From Fragilaria crotonensis (lineage: Eukaryota; Bacillariophyta; Fragilariophyceae; Fragilariales; Fragilariaceae), in NCBI GenBank assembly GCA_022925895.1, contig JAKSYS010000881.1, positions 124,001 to 188,000 of the forward strand: DNA of 64,000 nt. The letters run 5' to 3'. The position numbers and the translations under genes were made by a program. The notes beneath the pieces were generated by a model. The model was given only the letters and a program-made list of their open reading frames with translations. It was not told where the DNA came from and did no database searches. This document shows positions 34,096 through 46,010 of this stretch, piece by piece (within the stretch, counting starts at the first letter, position 1; every line of letters starts with the position of its first letter).

Positions 34096-34846
34096 AGTGT
34101 ATTGAAACACATGTATCAACACTCAATCTTTCGATGTTACAATGATGTACTGTAGATTGTAGATGGTTTTCGCATTATGCAATCTCATGCTGCGTGTTCT
34201 CAGGTGCATAATAACACTACCGGTACTGGCTACTGGCTACTAGAGAGTACATGTAGTTATTAGGAGTAGAGAGTTATGAATTGCAGTGTTCCTGGTCGGT
34301 GGTCGGTCGTCGGTGGTGTCGAGTTTCGAGTTAAGGTTCTGAGTTGAGCAAAGTGTACTGGTTATATGTTGTGGAATGTGGGAGTATACAATATGCATCC
34401 CGGATGTTATAATCCCTAACCAGTCTCATTAGTTGAGGTGTTGAGGAACACGACTCCAGAAGTTAGTTGGTGCAGGTCCTTGCCATTAAACTCAACACGT
34501 GCCTTCATTGGAATAGACCGCAGCAAGCCGACATTTTGCTCGATCCGCTCATTTTTCGCAGTTCATAACTTCACAGCGACACGCAGGAGCTAGAGAAAGG
34601 ATTTTGTACAGTACTTGTACTTACCTGATAGCATGTCGTCCTATAACACGAGGACATGGGAAATGGTAGGTGGAAGGAATAAAGCCTTTTCCAATACAAG
34701 AGAGCCGTCCATGTTTGGGGCGCGCTGGTTGTTAAGCATTGTTTAGGTTAATAAACTAAGATGTTGCTTCACTTGTACTTCGGCTATTTTCGCCGCATTG
34801 TCGTAGCCCACCGCCGTTTCCAATACTCAGCACACCGGTCCTCTCA
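34096..34846. other. 3' flank of SHOCT paralog A
   Basis: Carries a diverged version of the downstream sequence shared by the SHOCT paralogs: a GTCGGTGGTGTCGAG stretch near 34310, ACACGACTCCAGAAGTTAG near 34450, a CGCTCATTTTTCGCAGTTC element near 34545 and GAGCCGTCCATG near 34703. No gene seen. Confidence 0.5.
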
Positions 34847-35605
34847 TCAAATCAAGCCGATGATTTCCTTCTTCTTCTCAAGAAATTCATCACTGGTCAA
34901 AACACCACTAAGGTAGAGCTCAGTGACATCCTTCATACGGTCAGTTGCAGATCTAGCACTACCACCGCGTTCCATGGCAGGTGTTGCAACCACTTCTCCT
35001 TCACAGCATGCGTTCAGCGAGTGCTTGCCGTTGATAATGTCACGACGATTCAAAAGTTCGTGAACGAACCAATCGCGGTGGGCCAATCCCTTTCCAACGG
35101 GTCCGTATGGTCCTTTTGAGTAAACGCGTACAGTAGACATTGGCGTGCAACAAAGGCTTCCACATCCATTTCTGGCATCATCACTCTTACAATCAGTGAT
35201 GCTATCCAAGGGAATGGTTCTCACCGAATCACCGGAGGTGCAGCAACCTGGAATGCAGCAATCTTCATGATCCTTGTCAACAACTTTGAGTTCAGTTTCG
35301 GTCAGAATCCAGTATTGGTTTCGAATTTCATTATCGCATGAAGTCGTTGAAGCACGAAGGAGCAAATGTGGCCAAAAACAGGGAAGGATGAGGAATGCAC
35401 CGATTGACTGACAAAGGGCAGATGTTCCAAGATCTCGCCCGACTTCGGGGTCGAGTGATGTCCACGCAATCACTTCGTTTCTCAACACAGCCATTTCATG
35501 GACATCTCGGGGCAAACTGTTCTTGGTCTTGTTGCTCATTATTGTGAATGATGAAGGTGGTACTTGTACTTGTTCCAAGTATGGACGTCGAAGTATTTGG
35601 AACAA
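34847..35605 (-). CDS. PH-like/SHOCT membrane protein, paralog A
   Basis: One of five paralogs in the window, all on the minus strand. By comparison with the others the start is MSNKTK at 35539 (230 residues). Order: conserved N-terminus LPRDVHEMAVLRNEVIAWTS, a hydrophobic segment (FLILPCFWPHLLL), a PH-like core (RNQYWILTETELKVV, a Cys pair region CCIPGCC, TIPLDSITDC), an amphipathic stretch (LAHRDWFVHELLNRRDI), then a C-terminal SHOCT motif, MKDVTELYLSGVLTSDEFLEKKKEII. SHOCT is a short helical oligomerisation motif usual at the C-terminus of bacterial membrane proteins. Function unknown. The most diverged of the five. Confidence 0.75.
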   Translation of the reverse strand: MFQILRRPYLEQVQVPPSSFTIMSNKTKNSLPRDVHEMAVLRNEVIAWTSLDPEVGRDLGTSALCQSIGAFLILPCFWPHLLLRASTTSCDNEIRNQYWILTETELKVVDKDHEDCCIPGCCTSGDSVRTIPLDSITDCKSDDARNGCGSLCCTPMSTVRVYSKGPYGPVGKGLAHRDWFVHELLNRRDIINGKHSLNACCEGEVVATPAMERGGSARSATDRMKDVTELYLSGVLTSDEFLEKKKEIIGLI

Positions 35606-35699
35606 GGTGAAGGTCCGGACACCGACTTATGCTTGGTATTCTACTTGTAAGCATTTATCATTATATGTATACCTAAAATAACTCAGATATTGTCGTACT

Positions 35700-36110
35700 G
35701 TATTTTCAAAAGTAGTCGTATATATTTATTTTTTAATCCACGTACTGACGTAGCATTTGCGGTAGAAAAGTACATGGTACAAATTTTTCAGTAGAAATCT
35801 ACATGAAAACTTTTTTACACTGTGTCCAGAAATGTATATTGTATAACGTGGTACGAATCGTTGTGTAGAACGGACAACAATTTTATGTACAAGTACTCCG
35901 TTAATGCCATATCCAGTTTGTTCGATCTGTCTAGAAATACTGGAAAATGTAATTTGAATTCCAGATTCCTTGGTACAAATTTTGCAGTAGAAAACTACGT
36001 GTCCAATGTCCAGAGTACTACTGGAAAATGTATTTTGAATTCCAGATTCCAATGCTTCTAACGTGGTACTGTAGTACAAATTTTGCAGTAGAAAACTACA
36101 TGTCCAGAAT
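35700..36110. repeat. Degenerate direct repeats of about 80 bases
   Basis: Units built on GTACAAATTTTGCAGTAGAAA, CTACATGTCC and TGGAAAATGTATTTTGAATTC recur three to four times (35766, 35975, 36075 for the first motif). AT-rich; no gene. Confidence 0.6.
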
Positions 36111-36140
36111 CAATAGTACGTACCTGTCGTACTCCGTACT

Positions 36141-36791
36141 CTAGGTATAGATCTTACCAGACCTCCTCCGAGGGAGGAACAGGATCATGGCCCTGAGTTT
36201 GTGGTCGTTCTTGTCAGCCTTGTCCTCGGGCTTGTATGAGCGCACCAACCTGACACAATCCTCCGCCTCCCCCTCCCTCTTCAGGGAGGGAGGAGGTGCA
36301 CCATCATTGTCCCCAACCTCGTTCCCATCCTGACCATAGGGACACCGATTTAGGATGACGTCCATGAGGTAGAACTCGTCAAGGTACTCGGACACTGTTC
36401 CGGATTCCCGGAACATCTCGTTCATGTGTGTTAATTGGAAGGGATAATCACATTGGTAAGCCCTTGAAATCCAATTGAGCGGAGTCTTGCCAATACAGGC
36501 ATCATCTGGACGCTCCTCCTCCCCAGTTGTTGCCACATCCTGAAAGCGCCTCTCAAATTCGCTGCGCTCCTCGGGAACCACAGCCCTCGACAACAATGCC
36601 ATAATTTGCTGCTGGGATGGGAGGAACTTCCGAGGTTTCCGATCAGGAAGTGTCACGACAGTTGACGCCCCCGATGCTGACGCACGACTTGTCCGTTCCA
36701 AGTTCAGAAACGTTGTCTTGCACGGAGAAGTTCTTCTGTTGTCAGCAATCCGATCACGGTCACTTCTTCGATCGATTTTTTTGCGCGACAT
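36141..36791 (-). CDS. Unknown 216-residue protein
   Basis: Basic Ser/Arg N-terminus (MSRKKIDRRSDRDR), then a helical middle (QQQIMALLSRAVVPEERSEF and HMNEMFRESGTVSEYLDEFY), an acidic loop and a basic end. No known family. Its start lies at the edge of the 142-base minisatellite, so its promoter would have to be inside the repeat. It may be an orphan gene or part of an unidentified mobile element. Confidence 0.4.
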   Translation of the reverse strand: MSRKKIDRRSDRDRIADNRRTSPCKTTFLNLERTSRASASGASTVVTLPDRKPRKFLPSQQQIMALLSRAVVPEERSEFERRFQDVATTGEEERPDDACIGKTPLNWISRAYQCDYPFQLTHMNEMFRESGTVSEYLDEFYLMDVILNRCPYGQDGNEVGDNDGAPPPSLKREGEAEDCVRLVRSYKPEDKADKNDHKLRAMILFLPRRRSGKIYT

Positions 36792-36799
36792 GATAACCT

Positions 36800-37575
36800 T
36801 GCACCAGTCCTATTGTCGAGGCACGAACACTCTCGTAGACGTTCGCAGCACGTTGTGAACAGCAGTCGCTCAACCCACTGTATGGCAGGGAGCAACCGCA
36901 CGAACAAACGTTGCGAACGATCAGACGATAACGATGACGACAATACCAGTCGTATGGTCGAGACACGAACGCTCTCGTAGACGTTCGCAGCACGTTATGA
37001 ACAGCAGTCGCTCAACCCACTGTATGGCAGGGAGCAACCGCACGAACAAACGTTGCGAACGATCAGACGACAACGATGACGACGATACCAGTCGTATGGT
37101 CGTGGCACGAACGCTCTCGTAGACGTTCGCAGCACGTTATGAACACCAGCAGTCGCTCAACCCACTGTATGGCAGGGAGCAACCGCACGAACAAACGTTG
37201 CGAACGATCAGACGATAACGATGACGACGATACCAGTCGTATGGTCGAGACACAAACGCTCTCGTAGACGTTCGCAGCACGTTATGAACAGCAGTTGCTC
37301 AACCCACTGTATGGCAGGGAGCAACCGCACGAACAAACGTTGCGAACGATCAGACGACAACGATGACAACGATACCCGTCGTATGGTCGCGGCACGAACG
37401 CTCTCGTAGCCGTTCGCACGAAAACGACAACGAGGACGACGATACCAGTCGTATGGTCGTGGCGCGAACGCTGTCCTCGTAGACGTTTGCACGACGTTAT
37501 GAGCAGCAGCCAGTCACTCAACCCACTGTATGGCAGGGAGCAAGAACTGCACGCTCAAACGTTTGCAGCAGACAG
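36800..37575. repeat. Minisatellite, about 142-base unit, about 5.5 copies
   Basis: The marker CTCTCGTAGACGTTCGCAG starts at 36830, 36972, 37114, 37259 and 37401 (the last with one change), spacing 142, 142, 145 and 142, followed by a shortened and a partial copy to about 37575. Each unit also holds ACCAGTCGTATGGTCG, CAACCCACTGTATGGCAGG and CGAACAAACGTTGCGAACG. Near-identical units suggest recent expansion. Confidence 0.92.
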
Positions 37576-38465
37576 GAACGATGCGACAACGACCGTGATA
37601 CGAATCGGCTTCTTTCTTGTTTAAACTACAAGTTGTGACCACAGCGTGCTTGCTGGTTGAGTCTAGTTTGAAATGTACACGGAAACGACGTACATTGCAT
37701 ACTAGACTCAAAATTTGGTGTACGGGAAGGACTCATTTTACTATCATGCATTCTAGAGGTAACCTGTCATAGAACTTCACTCAAAAAATAATAATGGGGC
37801 AAATCACTCTAAGTACTTTCAGTACTTATTGGTCTTGGGAGTGGAGCATGAATACCATATATATATCAATGAGCTGTAGGTACGTATACGTAATCGACGA
37901 TCACATATATGCTACCCTTTATTTTTATTAAATGTAAAACAAGATAGAATAGTGTTAAATATCAATATACATGACACATTCAAAGCAGAATTAATATTAT
38001 GCGTCATCTGGGTTAATTGTACTACTACGCGTACGAAGAAGTATTCTTCACGAACGGAGATACTCCTACTAGTACTATGCCAACGACAACTCTACTACAA
38101 CGTACATGTACTATTCGCATTAGAGTACACGCCTGGCAATCACGTTTATGAATCACAAGACAAAAGAGCATGTGATTTAACCAAAATAGAGCGTGAAATA
38201 CAATTGCATGCAATTTATAGCAATGATCACCATGTATTCAAACAATACACATGTATAACTAAATCATGAATACGGGTGTTCTCAATATACAAGGTTATAT
38301 ATGTGTACTTTCAAAATGTACGTAGCCGTGATTTGAAAACGACTACTCACCAAACAAACTTCACAACCTACACAAAAAATAGAGTGAAGCAAACACGTAT
38401 TGCACCTGTTCACAACACAAAACTCATACAAATTCCACTTTCTCCTGAAGTCGTCAACATCAACA
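37576..38465. other. AT-rich intergenic region
   Basis: No gene recognised. It contains ATATATAT-type stretches near 37855 and CGTACATGTAC palindromes near 38100. Confidence 0.4.
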
Positions 38466-40205
38466 ATGGCTCCTCCAACCCCTCCAACACCACCTCCACC
38501 TCCACCGCAACAACCAAAGGAAGTTCGCAAGTCTCCTCGCACCCTTAAAAAGGAAGAATTAGAGAGAAGAAAGGCAAGATATGAGCAGGCTGCATTAGAG
38601 TACGAGGCTCACGAGAAGCTGGTAGCTGCAAGGAAGAAGCTGAATAAAAAAGCGGGCCCCAAGAAAACAGTTGGAAAAAAGACAGGGAAAAAGCGTGTGA
38701 ATGCGACACACAAGAGGAAGAGGAATCCACCGCCAGGTAAGCCAAACAAAAATCGTGCGAAAAATGTGGAGTTTGATTTGCTTGACGATGGTGGCGGCGA
38801 CAATGATAACGATAACAATAATGATAACGATAATGATAACGATAACGACAATAATAATGATAACGACAACGACAATGGCAACGACAATGGCAACGGCAGC
38901 TGGAACGACTATGACAATGGAAATGACAATGGCAATGACGACGATGACGATGATGTTGGAGGAAAAAACGATGGTAACGATGATCATGACGGCGTCAAGA
39001 TCGTCGGCAAGCGCAAAGTTGATGATGACGACGATGATGACGAGAGCTATCATGACGATGGCGAAGATATGGATTTGGACGAGCCTTTAGAAGGGGTGGT
39101 TGACGATGATCTGGATTCGGATGATGATCAGGATTCGGTCAGCACTTCAGGCCAACACGGAGAAAATGAGATGCAGAGAAGGGATGGGGACAGGCGGGGG
39201 GTGTCGACCAGTACCGGCCATACAGCCAGTGCGGTCCAACCAATTCCGGTTGTCAGAACACCAACACCTGCGGACTCATCACTTCTGAATATAGATGGAC
39301 TGCTCCACATTCGTGGAATGTCGAGGTCGGAGTCGCTAAAATGCCGACAGAAGTTTGTGACTCAACGAGTCAACACATTTGTCAAAGCAACACTATTCCG
39401 GAAGATCAAGTTCATCAACACTGATAACAGTTTCCAAAGGGCAATGAAGTTGGTGATGGATCACGAGGATGTGCCGCCTCAACATCGTCTCAATTTCCAG
39501 AGGACATATGAGAGTGTTTTTAATGAAGCACTGAATTCAAAGAGGAGTGCCTGCGAGCAATCGGGCGGAAGGATTGCTCGCAAAACCATTGCTGAGTTTG
39601 AGAAATCTGGAGAGGCCTTCTTCACCATGGATGAAGTCTCAAAGCTAAGAAGAGCAAACACGGACCGAGAACGGAAGGCTTTCTTTTGGTTCTTCGGAAC
39701 GTTCTTGGAATGTGTGAGTGGAAAAAGACATTGGGGAGGAAAGAAGTACCTTGAGTTGGTTTCAAAAGTGAAAGATAAAGATGGTGGTGGTCGAAACAAT
39801 GTTGTCACAAAGAGCGACGAGGCATTTGCATTGCTGATATTTGAGAATTACGTAGATAAGTGGATATTGCAGGTACAAGGAACCGTTCCCGTGAATGCTG
39901 CCAATGCTGGTGGTAAGCCAAGGATTAAAGGTAAATACACTGGAAAATTGAGTGGGCACTGCAAATATGGTGGGTGGAGTCCTGAAGGAATTGTACGGTT
40001 CAATGAACTAAAGAAACTGGTGGAGGAAGACAGAGTATGCCCGCAAGCAGAGACAATGGAAAAGGAATTGCTGGAATTTTCCAGGAGTCAACAGAAAGGT
40101 GGAGGCCGTGGAGGGAACACACAAGGAGAACAGGGGAACAATGCTGCAAGGCCTGAAGCAATGGAGTCGTTTCTTGTGGAAGCTGCATGGGATTCAGATG
40201 AGTAG
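38466..40205 (+). CDS. Asp/Asn-rich protein of unknown family
   Basis: The start is set at MAPPTPPTPPPPPP (38466); a Met 22 codons upstream is also open. The order is: Pro run, Lys/Arg-rich nuclear-type helix (to about residue 120), a long Asp/Asn/Gly tract from GATAAC/GACAAT repeats (38796-39090), then a conserved-looking domain of about 320 residues with LNSKRSACEQSGGRIARK, FFWFFGTFLECVSGKRHWGG and CKYGGWSPEGIVRFNELK. The frame is intact. I do not recognise the domain. Because it lies just upstream of a LINE-like element in a repeat-rich stretch, it may be a transposon-associated protein; this is inference. Confidence 0.5.
   Translation: MAPPTPPTPPPPPPQQPKEVRKSPRTLKKEELERRKARYEQAALEYEAHEKLVAARKKLNKKAGPKKTVGKKTGKKRVNATHKRKRNPPPGKPNKNRAKNVEFDLLDDGGGDNDNDNNNDNDNDNDNDNNNDNDNDNGNDNGNGSWNDYDNGNDNGNDDDDDDVGGKNDGNDDHDGVKIVGKRKVDDDDDDDESYHDDGEDMDLDEPLEGVVDDDLDSDDDQDSVSTSGQHGENEMQRRDGDRRGVSTSTGHTASAVQPIPVVRTPTPADSSLLNIDGLLHIRGMSRSESLKCRQKFVTQRVNTFVKATLFRKIKFINTDNSFQRAMKLVMDHEDVPPQHRLNFQRTYESVFNEALNSKRSACEQSGGRIARKTIAEFEKSGEAFFTMDEVSKLRRANTDRERKAFFWFFGTFLECVSGKRHWGGKKYLELVSKVKDKDGGGRNNVVTKSDEAFALLIFENYVDKWILQVQGTVPVNAANAGGKPRIKGKYTGKLSGHCKYGGWSPEGIVRFNELKKLVEEDRVCPQAETMEKELLEFSRSQQKGGGRGGNTQGEQGNNAARPEAMESFLVEAAWDSDE
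38796..38940 (+). repeat. Coding microsatellite GATAAC/GACAAT
   Basis: Imperfect hexamer repeats encode the Asp-Asn tract of the surrounding protein; likely length-variable. Confidence 0.75.
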
Positions 40206-40689
40206 TACAATCAATTAACAACAAACTTATACAATGCTGTCTAGGGATCAATTAGACAACAGCATCAACATGGATGGGGAATCAACATATTTGGTTACAA
40301 CGGAACCATATGTTATCGATCAGAGTGTTTAAATAAACCAAAGAAAGATCACTTGCATCAACATTTTGTGTCAGTAGAAATGAAAAACGTCCACATAAAG
40401 GTTTTATTTACACCAAATTTGGTGTACAGATTGTTTGCTACTGACCTTTTATTGTTTAGATATAACGATATTTAGTTACATAACAAAATTTGTTCAAAAC
40501 TAACCCTCGAAATTTGTATAGACATCGAACGTTTGATCCTAAAATGTTAGTACTAAACATTGAATAAAAACTAAACAAAGCGCACCTTCTGATGCAACTT
40601 CAACACTTGGATCTCTCATCACATCCGATCGATCCCAGAAAGCAAAAGATTAACGGCACATAAAGAAAGCAGAAGACATCAAACAGGTC
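40206..40689. other. AT-rich spacer
   Basis: 3' flank of the Asp/Asn-rich gene; no gene seen. Confidence 0.4.
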
Positions 40690-43600
40690 TTCAAGAAACT
40701 AAAATGTGTCAGAGGCAAAGTAAACAAGCGAGGTATTACCGGTATTGAAATACTGTTGCACCCCAACCAAGACCCGAAGACATGCCGCGAATGGAGACAG
40801 CTTGATATTCCGTCCGAGGTATTGGCTCATTTGCAAAGTCGGAATAAAGTGCATTTCGGACAGGCTCAAGGAACACCATTCACAATTGACCCACTCCAGC
40901 AGGAACATCTGGGTTTCACCGGGAGTACAGTGGAAGGTGAAAACATCTTACTCGGCCACTACGATATCAGCGGGTATGACGAGTGCGTTCGTTTGGTATT
41001 ACAACACCTACAACAAAGTGCAGGAATCATGGCAACTCCATCTTTTCCTGCAATCGCCGATGACGACTTTGCTCAAAAACTAAAAGTATGGTCTGAAAGT
41101 ACGACAACCTCCCCGTCAGGTCTCCTGTTAGGCCATTACAAAGCTTTGATTGCCAGACATTCATTCTCCACAACCCTCTCTGATGAAAACTTGACACAAG
41201 GTTTCATCGCTCAGCGGGACGCATTAAGAAATCAACTTCAAAGAGAAATCCGCCGAGTTCATTTGCTCTTGATAAATAACGCCCTAGAGCAAGGATACTT
41301 GTATAAATGATGGCAATCACTGGCGAATACAACGTACGCATCCACCGAACACGAGTCATCCGCCCACATATATGAGGCGGACCTCAATTTATGTCTTGCT
41401 TGGGATCAAGTGGAGGGCAGCAATGCACCAGGCGGAAGACCTCAAACTGTTAAACGAGGGGCAGTGCGGATCTCGGACGGGATGAAGTGCGTACGATCCA
41501 GTCTTCCTGGAAGAGCTGCAATGCGAAGTTTCTAGAGTCACGCGTAAGTCACTTATTCTCACAAATTATGATGCAATGGCGTGTTATGACAGAATTGTGC
41601 CAAACATTGCCATGTTGGCAAGCCGGAAGTTCGGAGTCGCAGCGTCCGTCACTCATATGAATGCTACCACATTCTTAAATGCAGAGTACAGAATTCGGAC
41701 CGAGATGGGATTAGCACAATCCGGATACTCCCATGACAATGATCAACCAGTTTATGGCACGGGACAAGGGAGCGCAAATTCTCCTGCGATCTGGTGCTTT
41801 TTGTCAAGTATATTATTCGATTATTACGACAGGAATGGGCATCCAGCGACATATTCAAATCCAACGGGCGACGAGACAGTATCACTGGGCATGGTCGGGT
41901 TTGTCGACGACTGCAATGGGCAAACCAACTCATTCCTCCAGGACGATGAAGACGTCAATACAAATTGAAACCCTTCTGCATAAAACCCGAACGAATATGG
42001 ATGCATGGTCAAACTTACTCACGGCGAGCGGCGGCGCCTTGGAAATGTCGAAGTGTTCCAGCCACGTTCTACAGTGGAAGTTCTCAATGCAAGGAGCTCC
42101 AGTCTTAGTGTCGGGAACAACAGAAGAACAAGCCCTGCTCACAGTTCCGGACACAAACAGCTCTGGAGTCCCCCAAGCTATAACTGTGCTCTCACCATAT
42201 ACAGCTCATAAGACACCAGGGCATTACAAAGAACCCGCCGGAATACAAATCACACAAGGCAAGCGACTGCGGGAGTTACGTGAAGCCAACACCAAATTCC
42301 TTTGGACGTGTCCGTTATCACGTCAAGAAGCCTGGACATATTATTTTGCATGTTTCCTCCCAAGTGTGTGTTACCCCTTACCGCCATGTTCGTCTCTTAC
42401 CAAAGCGAATCTTGAGTTAATCCAACAAAAATCCTTGGCCATCATCATCGCGCGATGCGGATTCAATTGGAATACAAAGCGGGAGATGATCTATGGCCCT
42501 CGCAAACTTGGAGGAGCAAATTTCAGGCATCTATACCATCAGCAGGGACTCGGACAGATTAAGCTGTTCCTCACCCTTTGGCAAGATAAAACACAGGCCA
42601 GGAAATTATTGCGAATCGCGTTACGCTGGTTTCAGCATGCCGTTGGAACATCGGTATCTATCCTGGACGATGTGCATACGCCTCTTCCACAACTCATATC
42701 GAAATGGATTAAGTCCTTCCGTGAGTTCTTAGCTTCAATCAAAGCGTCTATTCACCTCAACGAACCCGGAGCGCCGGAATAACAACGTCAGAACGACATC
42801 TTAATCATGGATGCCATAATGCAGTCGAAGCAGTTCATGAGCGCAGAAATTAGGCGCCTCAATTACTGTCGCCTTTATTTGAAGTCCATAACACTAGCAG
42901 ATCTTGCCACCATCGCGGGAGACAAAGTTGAGGACTACACCTTATCCGGTGTCATCCCAGATCTTTGCCGAGCATATCAAAGGCCATGGATTCATCAAGG
43001 TAAACCCGGGACAGAGGAATGGAAATTATGGAGGAAAGCTAATCAATGGTGGAGCAACTCGGAGGGCTACCTGTATCAATCACTTGGGAACTGGTTACTC
43101 CCTAGGCTATTCATCGCCAAAGAATGATCCCAGATCTTTGCCGAGCACATCAAAGGCCATGGATTCATCAAGGTAAACCCGGGGCAGAGGAATGGAAATT
43201 ATGGAGGAAAGCTAATCAATTGTGGAGCAACTCGGAGGGCTACCTGTATCAATCACTTGGGAACTGGTTACTCCCTATTCATCGCCAAAGAATGATCCAA
43301 GATGGATACAAACACAGAAACAAAGTGTACGTCCGACATCCGTCTGGGGAGTTTCAAAAGTGTACACGAGTATCCCAGGAAATCAAGACTTGGAAATCAA
43401 CATCACAATATTATCGGTGGGACAACCTTCCGAGTGGTGCAACTCCAATCGAAATTCAGTACAAGGGGCAGGAACTGTGGACAAAAGTCGCGCAAAGTCT
43501 GGTTTTATCACCACAACACACGCAAAGTATCGCAACATTTGATGTGTTTATCGCAACTCTCTAGCGTCTTGGGAAAGCGACATACTACAACACACGGAGT

Positions 43601-45190
43601 TTTTTTTAGATCCTTATTCCGTATCGGTAATGTTGTCTCATGGAGTACGAGTCGTTAGTGATGGGTCAGAAAAGTACGGCAACCATGGTGCATTTGGCTG
43701 GGTGTTAAGTGACAATCGGAGAGAGAGAGTTGCGATGGGGATGGGACCGGGCCGAGGTGCCACTGCAAGTGCATTCCGATCAGAGGCTTTTGGGATGTTG
43801 GCTACTACCAGGTTTCTTCTACGGCTTGCGGAATTTACTGGTCACTTTGATGACTGGCACGGCATACCGGCTACCGATAGCCAAAGCGTCCTCGACACAA
43901 TCAAGCAACGCACCGCACTCGCAGAAGTATTTCACCACGGGCCCTGCCAGCTGCCAGTCGTACGAAGGTCAGTGGAAGAATCTGCCGGTTTTGTCAGCAG
44001 ATTGGGACGTTTTGATTGAAATCCAGGAATCCCTGAAACATTTACCAGGCCTGCGTTTGCAACATGTGCGAGGCCACCAGAACCTCCACACCCCATATCA
44101 TCAATTATCTCTTCTCGCCCAACTTAACGTCGATGCTGATCACCAAGCCTCGCGATACCAACGACTCCACGGCGCCGTGCGCCCGTACGTGTTGATGATG
44201 CCACATACAAGAGCCCACGTCCAATCGTGTAATGGAACAATCACATCGAACCATGAAGCAATCCTCCAACACACAGCAACAAAAGACCCTCTTTTCCTCC
44301 AACACATAGCCGTTTAGAATGATTGGACACCGGCCATCATGAGATTGATACATTGGACGGCACATGGTCAAGTCCTCAAGAAACGTATCCACCGTCGAGT
44401 TCATTTCACAAAACTTGTCCACGATATCCTACCCGTGAACGCAAATGTCCATAGGCACGATCGCCGCCGTAAATTATGCCCCCTATGCAACCGCCACAAT
44501 GAGACACGTGATCATGTTATCCGGTGCCAAGATAACTCAAGGCACGAATGGCGATCAGCTTTCTTGAACGCCGCACTCGACAAAACGTGCAAAGACAAAC
44601 GAACAAGGCCTGACTTACATCAACTACTGCTTCGCGCAGTTGCGGGGTGGCTCGCGAGAGACGATTATGTGATCGATTTACAGGCATATCCACAGGATCT
44701 TTGGAGAGTGGGAGCGCAACAACAAGCTATCGGGTGGCGACAGATGTTCAACGGCCGTTTTAGTGAAGAATGGAGTCACCTACAGGACGACTATTATGCA
44801 TCGTAATCATTACACAACCGCAACAAATTGTTTACAGGAGCACGATGGCAAGAATGTATAATTGGGACGTTTTGGGATCATTGATTTCTATTATGGGAAA
44901 TGCGGAACAGGGACTTACATGGAGCGGACACAGCGTCAAAACAACTAGCCAATAGGCGTGAAGTGGATCGTTCCCTGGCTGACCTATATGGCATGAAGGA
45001 CCACTATGACGATCCCATCCAACAATTTATGAGGAGTAGTGAAGAAGAGCACAGGAGGGAGCCGATATGGACAACACAAAACTGGATTGCACTTCATGGG
45101 CCATTAATAAAGGAGAATCTACGAGCTATTCAGGCACGGGCACGGTCAGGCATGCGTAGTATCCGGTTTTATTTCACCCGCGGAGGATAA
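40690..45190 (+). mobile_element. Broken LINE-like (non-LTR-type) retrotransposon
   Basis: In order along the plus strand: a conserved upstream segment (WRQLDIPSEVLAHLQ, HFGQAQGTPFTI, SPSGLLLGHYKAL), a reverse transcriptase with NYDAMACYDRI, GTGQGSANSPAIWCFLSS and FVDD, a thumb-like section with SGGALEMSKC, an RNase H domain (SDGSEKYGNHGAFGW, FRSEAFGML), a CPLC-x-CH-like zinc finger before HVIRC, and a C-terminal segment ending SGMRSIRFYFTRGG. I see no protease, integrase or LTR, so a non-LTR type is most likely, although family placement is uncertain. Clearly broken, with several interruptions and a truncated 5' end; not young. Confidence 0.75.
42954..43296. repeat. 173-base direct duplication inside the LINE-like element
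   Basis: The segment starting ATCCCAGATCTTTGCCGAGCA at 42954 is repeated immediately from 43127 with only a few differences. The duplication postdates insertion of the element or arose in this copy. Confidence 0.85.
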
Positions 45191-45579
45191 CTTCGTCACA
45201 CAACCATGATCAATACGGGACACTATTTGAACAAAAGTAGTTTTTAGTCGTGCGGGTCGAATGTTCTTAACAACGGACATCGCGGCAGCACGTAAAATAA
45301 TGAATTCGGGTTTTTTTGTGAGTCAAATGTTTGTGATTTTGGTCCTACAATGCCGAGCCTACAACCTGACAGGGGTGTAATTGTGTAATTCATTTGACAT
45401 ATAGTTGTGACTCAAAAGGAAAGAGCCTCCTACCGGTAGAGCAATGGGAGTACTACTGTACTGTAGTACAACAATAGCAAACCTAGGCTTCCGGACCGCT
45501 GTACGGGTTGTACTGCAGTACTGAAGCGAGCGATTGTACCTCGTGATTGTACCTCGTGATTGTACCCCGTCCGCAATAT

Positions 45580-46010
45580 TATGCTGACCTGTGAGCGGTG
45601 CTCGGTTAATCATTCTTTCATTGAACGTTTCATTAATCGCGTCTTTTGCAGGGTTCTCATCCTCACGGACAGCATAGGACAAAGGGATGCTGTTGACTCC
45701 AGGGACTACCGACAAATAGTCGACAAATGCCTTCTCCCACTCTGGCCATTTTCTCTCATCCTTGAACTTCTCAGGATCAGCAGCTTTGGTGTAAGTAGTT
45801 ACGAGTACAATGTCTGATTTCCTAATCTGAGCCAAGCTCAATGCTTCATACAATACCGCCATATTAAAGTTCACATGATCAGGCACGTCGTATGCGCGAT
45901 AGCAATCCTGCACCCAGTGCAGGAGGACACCAATCAACTTTTTCGTGCGACCGAGCCCGAATATGATATGCCCGTTGGCAGCTGTACGCTTGGAAAAATC
46001 ACAGAAGTAT
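45580..46010 (-). mobile_element. Gag-like fragment of an LTR retrotransposon (fossil)
   Basis: A minus-strand open stretch contains LLHWVQDCYRAYDVP, VLYEALSLAQIRKSD and VVPGVNSIPLSYAVRE, resembling the gag-like region of retrotransposons common in diatom genomes. No LTR, protease, reverse transcriptase or integrase is adjacent. It is a broken, isolated fragment; the family assignment is tentative. Confidence 0.45.

Noticed and set aside
36800-37575. CRISPR-like array
   Set aside because: Long 142-base tandem units without unique spacers; this is a minisatellite in a nuclear genome.
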